DNA from: Actinomycetes bacterium
GTDB taxonomy: Bacteria; Actinomycetota; Actinomycetes; Propionibacteriales; Propionibacteriaceae
Direction of reading: 5' to 3'
DNA: 8,486 nucleotides
Assembly: GCA_023437345.1 (NCBI GenBank)
Contig: JAEZGC010000064.1
Coordinates: 1-8,486 of the forward strand
This document shows positions 4,934-8,486 of the stretch, piece after piece (position 1 is the stretch's first letter; each line of letters starts with the position of its first letter). A program made the translations under genes and the position numbers. The notes beneath the pieces are model-generated. The model was not told where the DNA came from. It made no database searches and worked only from the letters and a program-made list of their open reading frames with translations.

Positions 4934-7147
4934 ATGAGCGAGGGACAGCACGTCCACGGACCGGCGGTCGACCACGAGCCCGGCCCCGGCCACCGCCACC
5001 ACGACGTCGCCCCCGCCGAGCACGGCGACCACGGCCACGGGGCGGGAGCGCAGCCGCAGCAGCCCGCCCACCACGGCGGTTCCGGCGGCGCGGAGCACGC
5101 CGCGCACGACCAGCCAGCCGCCCACAAGGGCCACGGACGCCATCCGGGTGGTCACGGCGACCACGCCGCGATGTTTCGGCGGATGTTCTGGATCACGCTT
5201 GCGCTGGCGATCCCGACCGTCGCGACCAGCGCGATGTTCGCCAACCTGGTCGGCTACCGACTCCCCGACGTCGGGGGCATCCGGTGGGTCGCGCCGGTGC
5301 TCGGCACGGTCATCTACCTGTGGGGCGGCCGGCCGTTCTTGACCGGCGCGGTCGCCGAGGTCCGCCGCCGCAAGCCCGGCATGATGCTGTTGATCGGCAT
5401 GGCGATCACCGTCGCCTTCCTCGCGTCCTGGGGCGCCACGCTCGGCCTGCTCTCCCACGAGCTCGAGTTCTGGTGGGAGCTGGCGCTCCTGGTGGCGATC
5501 ATGCTGCTGGGCCACTGGCTGGAGATGCGTTCCCTGGCCCGGACGTCGTCGGCCCTGGACTCGCTTGCGGCGCTGCTGCCCGACGAGGCCGAAAAGGTTG
5601 AGGGCGACACCGTGGTCACCGTGCCGCCGTCCTCGCTGGGGCTGGGGGACGTCGTCGTGGTGCGGCCCGGCGGCCGGGTTCCCGCCGACGGCGAGGTGGT
5701 CGACGGCGCCGCCGACGTCGATGAGTCGATGATCACCGGCGAGTCCCGCCCCGTCCGACGCCAGGTCGGCGACCGCGTCGTGGCGGGCACGGTGTCGACC
5801 GACAGTGCGCTCCGCGTCCGGGTCGACGCGGTCGGCGACTCGACAGTGCTGGCGGGCATCCAGCGTCTGGTTGTGCAGGCGCAGTCGTCGACCACCCGCG
5901 CCCAGCTGCTGGCCGACCGGGCCGCCGGCTGGCTGTTCTGGTTCGCCGCCGTCGCCGCAGTCATCACGGCTGTCGTGTGGACCGTGGTCGGCACCCCCGA
6001 AGCCGGCGTCGTCCGCGCGATCACCGTGCTGGTGATCGCCTGCCCCCACGCCCTAGGCCTGGCGATCCCGCTGGTGGTCTCGATCTCAACCGAGCGCGCA
6101 GCCCGGGCCGGCGTCCTGGTGAAGGACAGGGCAGCCCTGGAGCGGATGCGGGTTGTCGACACCGTCCTGTTCGACAAGACCGGAACCCTCACCCGGGGCG
6201 AGCCGGCGCTGCACGACATCGTCGCGACGGGAATGGCGCACGACGAGTTGCTCGCCCTCGCCGCAGCCGCCGAGGCCGACAGCGAGCACCCGCTGGCCAG
6301 GGCCATCACGGCTGCCGCTGCCGGTCGCGCGCTCCGGGTCCCGCGGGCGGAGGGCTTCCAGGCCTCGACGGCGGTCGGCGTCTCGGCGGTGGCGGACGGT
6401 CGCAGGGTGGCGGTCGGCGGGCCCCACCTGCTGGCCGACCACGGGCTGACCGCACTGCCCGACACGCAGGCGTGGTCGGACCGCGGCCAGACCGTGCTGC
6501 ACGTCCTGGTCGACGGGCAGGTGGCCGGCGCCCTCGGGCTGGCCGACGAGGTGCGGCAGGAGTCCCGCGCGGCGGTGGACGCGCTGCACGCCCTCGGCGT
6601 CCGCGTCGTGATGCTCACCGGGGACGCCGAACCGGTTGCGCAGGCGGTCGGCAGCGAGCTCGGGATCGACAAGGTGTTCGCCGGCGTCCGTCCGGAGGAG
6701 AAGAGCGGCACGGTCGCCGGGCTGCAGGCCGACGGCAGGACCGTCGCGATGGTCGGGGACGGCGTGAACGACGCGCCGGCCCTCGCCCAGGCCGATGTGG
6801 GGGTCGCCATCGGGGCCGGCACTGACGTGGCCATCGCGTCCGCGGACGTCATCCTTGCCTCCGACGACCCGCGCTCTGTGCTGTCGATCATCGAGCTCTC
6901 CCGCGCCGGCTACCGCAAGATGAAGCAGAACCTGTGGTGGGCGGCGGGCTACAACATCGCCGCCGTACCGCTGGCCGCCGGGGTGCTGGCGCCGGCCGGG
7001 TTCGTCCTGCCGATGGAGGTCGGGGCCATCCTGATGTCGCTGTCCACCATCGTCGTCGCGGCCAACGCCCAGCTGCTGCGCCGGCTCGACCTGCGCCCGG
7101 GGACCCTGGTTGCGCGGCCGTCCGGAGGGTCGCAGATCCGCCGATAA
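4934..7147 (+). CDS. copB: CopB-like copper-translocating P1B-type ATPase (CPH type)
   Basis: 737 residues, complete. ATP-driven metal efflux across the cytoplasmic membrane, probably Cu(I)/Cu(II) or Ag(I). The first 77 residues hold 18 His and no Cys, replacing the usual CxxC heavy-metal domain as a metal-binding tail. Membrane helices start near 84. The actuator domain has TGE at 268-270. The channel helix carries C370-P371-H372; CPH rather than CPC marks the P1B-3/CopB subgroup. The phosphorylation site is DKTGT (414-418, Asp414), the nucleotide-domain HP pair is H452-P453, then TGD (562-564) and GDGVND (608-613). The seventh helix has G-Y-N (672-674) and the eighth M-S-x-S-T (701-705), both subgroup ligands. 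ATG 4934 follows SD GGAGGAGG by four bases. The CsoR-type palindrome just upstream supports copper over zinc or cadmium. No chaperone or repressor gene is adjacent. No motif is missing and no frameshift is seen. Confidence 0.95.
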   Translation: MSEGQHVHGPAVDHEPGPGHRHHDVAPAEHGDHGHGAGAQPQQPAHHGGSGGAEHAAHDQPAAHKGHGRHPGGHGDHAAMFRRMFWITLALAIPTVATSAMFANLVGYRLPDVGGIRWVAPVLGTVIYLWGGRPFLTGAVAEVRRRKPGMMLLIGMAITVAFLASWGATLGLLSHELEFWWELALLVAIMLLGHWLEMRSLARTSSALDSLAALLPDEAEKVEGDTVVTVPPSSLGLGDVVVVRPGGRVPADGEVVDGAADVDESMITGESRPVRRQVGDRVVAGTVSTDSALRVRVDAVGDSTVLAGIQRLVVQAQSSTTRAQLLADRAAGWLFWFAAVAAVITAVVWTVVGTPEAGVVRAITVLVIACPHALGLAIPLVVSISTERAARAGVLVKDRAALERMRVVDTVLFDKTGTLTRGEPALHDIVATGMAHDELLALAAAAEADSEHPLARAITAAAAGRALRVPRAEGFQASTAVGVSAVADGRRVAVGGPHLLADHGLTALPDTQAWSDRGQTVLHVLVDGQVAGALGLADEVRQESRAAVDALHALGVRVVMLTGDAEPVAQAVGSELGIDKVFAGVRPEEKSGTVAGLQADGRTVAMVGDGVNDAPALAQADVGVAIGAGTDVAIASADVILASDDPRSVLSIIELSRAGYRKMKQNLWWAAGYNIAAVPLAAGVLAPAGFVLPMEVGAILMSLSTIVVAANAQLLRRLDLRPGTLVARPSGGSQIRR

Positions 7148-7185
7148 CGGCGCGATAACAATCCGGAAGTGATTCTGGACGCTCT

Positions 7186-7199
7186 TGTTACCGCTCACA
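7186..7199 (+). promoter_or_regulatory. LacI-family-type operator 1
   Basis: TGTTACCGCTCACA is a 14-bp imperfect palindrome centred on CG (7192/7193), with TGT and ACA ends. The left half is TGTTACC and the right half GCTCACA, both typical of LacI/GalR-family sites. It overlaps the -35 box and spacer, so binding should block RNA polymerase. Confidence 0.55.
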
Positions 7200-7213
7200 T
7201 GAAAGCGCTACCA
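7200..7213 (+). promoter_or_regulatory. LacI-family/cre-like operator 2
   Basis: TGAAAGCGCTACCA directly abuts operator 1, with its CG centre (7206/7207) exactly 14 bp further on. It matches every fixed position of the cre consensus TGWAARCGYTWNCW known from Firmicute CcpA sites. CcpA itself is not expected in a high-GC actinobacterium, so another LacI-family repressor is the likely binder. It overlaps the -10 box. Confidence 0.5.
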
Positions 7214-7282
7214 TCCCCGTATCAGGCGCCGCGGCTCGGGGTGGATCCAGGAGTGTCTGGCGCCACATCTCAAGGAGGAGAC

Positions 7283-8275
7283 ATGAGTAGGAACCGTCGT
7301 AGCTGGGCCCCCGTGGTAGCGGGTGCTACGGCTGTGATGATGGGTTTGAGCGCTTGTGCTTCCGCACCCTCGGCGAGCAGCCCCGCGGCCCCCGGTGAGA
7401 CTGTCACCATCGGGTTCGTGGCGGTCGGTCCCGAGGGCGCCTGGCGCAACGCCAACGAGCAGAACGTGCAGGACACGTTCACCAAGGAGGCGGGCTACGA
7501 ACTGAAGTACGCCCCGGCTGCAAACCTCGACCAGAAGTCGCAGATTGACGCCTTCACTGCATTCGTCGACGAGGGTGTGGACATCATCCTGCTCTCCGCC
7601 ACCGAGGCGACCGGCTGGGAGGACTCCCTCAAGCGTGCCCAGGAGGCCGAGATCCCCGTGATCCTGGTCGACCGCGGCATCTCGCCGGATGACACCACCC
7701 TGTACGACACCCGGCTCGCGCCCAACAACGTCAGCGTGGCCAAGGCGATCGCCGAGTGGCTGGTCAAGACCTACCCCGACGGCGGCAAGTACATCACCCT
7801 CGAGGGCCCCGCGGGCGTCGGCGTCGTCGACGAGCGCAACCAGGGCTTCGACGAGGTCATGGGCAGCCACCCCGAGTGGGTCAAGGTCGGCGCGCAGACC
7901 GCCAACTGGAAGGTCGACGAGGGCAAGTCGGTCACCGAGACGTTCCTGAAGTCGGATCCCGACATCAAGTTCGTCTTCGCCCAGAACGACGAGATGGGCC
8001 TGGGTGCCTCTGAAGCTGTCACCGAGGCCGGCAAGGTCGTCGGCAAGGACGTCATGATCGCCACCATCGACGGCACCAAGAACGCCATGGAGGCCCTGGC
8101 CGCCGGCAAGCTGTCGTTCGTGGCCGAGTACAACCCGCTGTTCGGCGATCAGCTGATGGACGCGGTGAAGAAGGCCCTGGCCGGCGAGGAGCAGCCGTCC
8201 TACATCGAGGTCACCTCCACCACCTTCGATTCGCCCGAGGCGGCCAAGGCCGCGCTGCCGGATCGCAAGTACTGA
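7283..8275 (+). CDS. ytfQ: Sugar ABC transporter substrate-binding lipoprotein, YtfQ-like
   Basis: 330 residues. A lipoprotein signal runs from basic SRNRR through a hydrophobic stretch to the lipobox L22-S-A-C25, so the mature protein is anchored outside by Cys25. A short Ala/Ser/Pro linker leads into a periplasmic-binding-protein type I fold (Peripla_BP_4) from about 41 to 300. It lines up from memory with E. coli YtfQ, the galactofuranose receptor: G-x-W-R at 52-55, ATGWE at 109-113 followed by AEIPV (122-126), D130-R131, QND at 234-236 and IDG at 262-264. Those Trp, Arg, Asn and Asp residues are the usual sugar ligands. ATG 7283 is chosen because SD AAGGAGG (7272-7278) precedes it and the signal peptide starts there; the longer frame runs through the promoter. 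The gene is followed by a YtfR-like ATPase. Substrate is likely a furanose or similar sugar; galactofuranose is not proven. Confidence 0.9.
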   Translation: MSRNRRSWAPVVAGATAVMMGLSACASAPSASSPAAPGETVTIGFVAVGPEGAWRNANEQNVQDTFTKEAGYELKYAPAANLDQKSQIDAFTAFVDEGVDIILLSATEATGWEDSLKRAQEAEIPVILVDRGISPDDTTLYDTRLAPNNVSVAKAIAEWLVKTYPDGGKYITLEGPAGVGVVDERNQGFDEVMGSHPEWVKVGAQTANWKVDEGKSVTETFLKSDPDIKFVFAQNDEMGLGASEAVTEAGKVVGKDVMIATIDGTKNAMEALAAGKLSFVAEYNPLFGDQLMDAVKKALAGEEQPSYIEVTSTTFDSPEAAKAALPDRKY

Positions 8276-8313
8276 GGTACTCCGCCGATCGGGCCGTGAG
8301 GCCTGACTGACGC

Positions 8314-8354
8314 AGCTCCCGTGGGCCACCCACCGCGGATGTCCCACCGGAGCT
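8314..8354 (+). terminator. Intercistronic stem-loop between binding protein and ATPase genes
   Basis: AGCTCCCGTGGG (8314-8325) pairs with CCCACCGGAGCT (8343-8354) in a 12-bp stem with a single C-C mismatch and a 17-base loop. An alternative small hairpin, GTGGG (8321-8325) with CCCAC (8329-8333), is mutually exclusive with it. No T-tract follows. Such elements between a binding-protein gene and its transporter genes often give partial termination or stabilise the upstream message, so the receptor is made in excess. The ATPase SD at 8366-8370 lies outside the stem. Confidence 0.55.
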
Positions 8355-8380
8355 CCCCAATCGATGGAGGATCACCGAAC

Positions 8381-8486
8381 ATGTCCGGCGCCGCCGCTAC
8401 GCCCGTCGTCGAAATGCGAGGGATAACCATCACGTTTCCCGGCGTGAAGGCTCTCGACAGCGTCGATTTCCAGCTCTTCCCCGGCG
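8381..8486 (+). CDS. Sugar ABC transporter ATP-binding protein, YtfR/RbsA/MglA-like, 5' part only
   Basis: The first 35 codons, cut by the window end. SD GGAGG (8366-8370) lies ten bases before ATG 8381. After a short lead, residues 9-35 show the start of an ABC nucleotide-binding domain: V-V-E-M-R-G-I-T, then FPGVKALDSVDFQL (19-32). FPGVKAL-D-x-V-D-F is the characteristic opening of the duplicated sugar ATPases RbsA, MglA and especially YtfR. The Walker A motif would begin just beyond the window. It follows the YtfQ-like gene by 105 bp in the same direction and should be the energy-supplying partner of that receptor, with permease genes expected next. Confidence 0.88.
   Translation, partial: MSGAAATPVVEMRGITITFPGVKALDSVDFQLFPG

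Larger units (their letters stand above)
7185..7214 (+). promoter_or_regulatory. Promoter of the sugar ABC transporter operon
   Basis: TTGTTA (7185-7190) and TACCAT (7209-7214), 18 bases apart, make a plausible sigma-70-type promoter. The predicted start is near 7221, giving a leader of about 62 bases. Two LacI-type operators fill the interval, as expected for a repressed sugar-uptake promoter. The leader has two GGCGCC copies (7225-7230 and 7259-7264) that could pair with each other. Confidence 0.55.

Noticed and set aside
4106..6049. Long minus-strand open frame (647 codons) opposite the second PAP2 and copper ATPase genes
   Set aside because: It spans two clear plus-strand genes, the operator and the spacer, is low-complexity (Gly, Asp, His, Arg-rich) and has no domain. 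High GC makes stop codons rare in shadow frames.
5314..6891. Minus-strand open frame of 525 codons inside the copper ATPase gene
   Set aside because: Ser/Thr/Ala/Arg-rich shadow translation of conserved P-type ATPase motifs, with no domain of its own.
7169..7282. 38-codon extension of the sugar-binding protein
   Set aside because: It would put codons over the promoter and operators and bury the lipoprotein signal; a strong SD supports ATG 7283.
1..8486. CRISPR array, insertion sequence, toxin-antitoxin or phage genes
   Set aside because: None of the evenly spaced repeats, terminal inverted repeats, transposase motifs or small gene pairs needed for such a call was seen.

Overview
The window is GC-rich chromosomal DNA, with G or C at nearly every third codon position. 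It carries families typical of Actinobacteria: a DUF1707/LiaF-like protein, a DUF1206 membrane protein and a CsoR-type copper operator. Two genes start without a Shine-Dalgarno (SD) sequence but have a TANNNT box right before the ATG, which is also common in that phylum. The genus cannot be told from the sequence. The content looks like ordinary chromosome: there is no transposase, integrase, phage gene or CRISPR array, and no clearly new system.

Layout. (1) Positions 1-1010, minus strand: a bacterial PH-domain membrane protein cut by the window edge, preceded by a DUF1707 protein whose C-terminal half is built from four FGG repeats. (2) 1178-1251, plus: tRNA-Gly with anticodon CCC and an encoded CCA end. 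(3) 1445-3150, plus: a diacylglycerol-kinase-family lipid kinase joined by an ATGA stop/start overlap to a PAP2 phosphatase, so probably a translationally coupled kinase/phosphatase pair. (4) 3122-3931, minus: a DUF1206 membrane protein that converges on, and overlaps, the PAP2 gene; its start is best placed at a GTG behind a strong SD. (5) 4100-4888, plus: a second PAP2 phosphatase with all canonical motifs. (6) 4900-7147, plus: a 17-bp perfect palindrome of CsoR-operator type, then a CopB-like (CPH-type, P1B-3) copper ATPase with a His-rich N-terminus. (7) 7185-8486, plus: a promoter overlaid by two abutting LacI-family-type operators, a YtfQ-like sugar-binding lipoprotein, a stem-loop, and the first 35 codons of a YtfR-like ABC ATPase.

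How they fit together. The kinase and the two phosphatases act on membrane lipid phosphates (phosphatidic acid/diacylglycerol or polyprenyl diphosphates), which makes 1445-4888 a lipid-phosphate neighbourhood around an unknown membrane protein. The copper ATPase is a separate metal-responsive unit. The last block is the start of a sugar-uptake operon, probably repressed by a LacI-family regulator that is not in the window. The most useful leads are the regulatory sites: the copper operator, the tandem LacI-type operators, the intercistronic stem-loop, the palindrome before the tRNA, and the two putative leaderless promoters.
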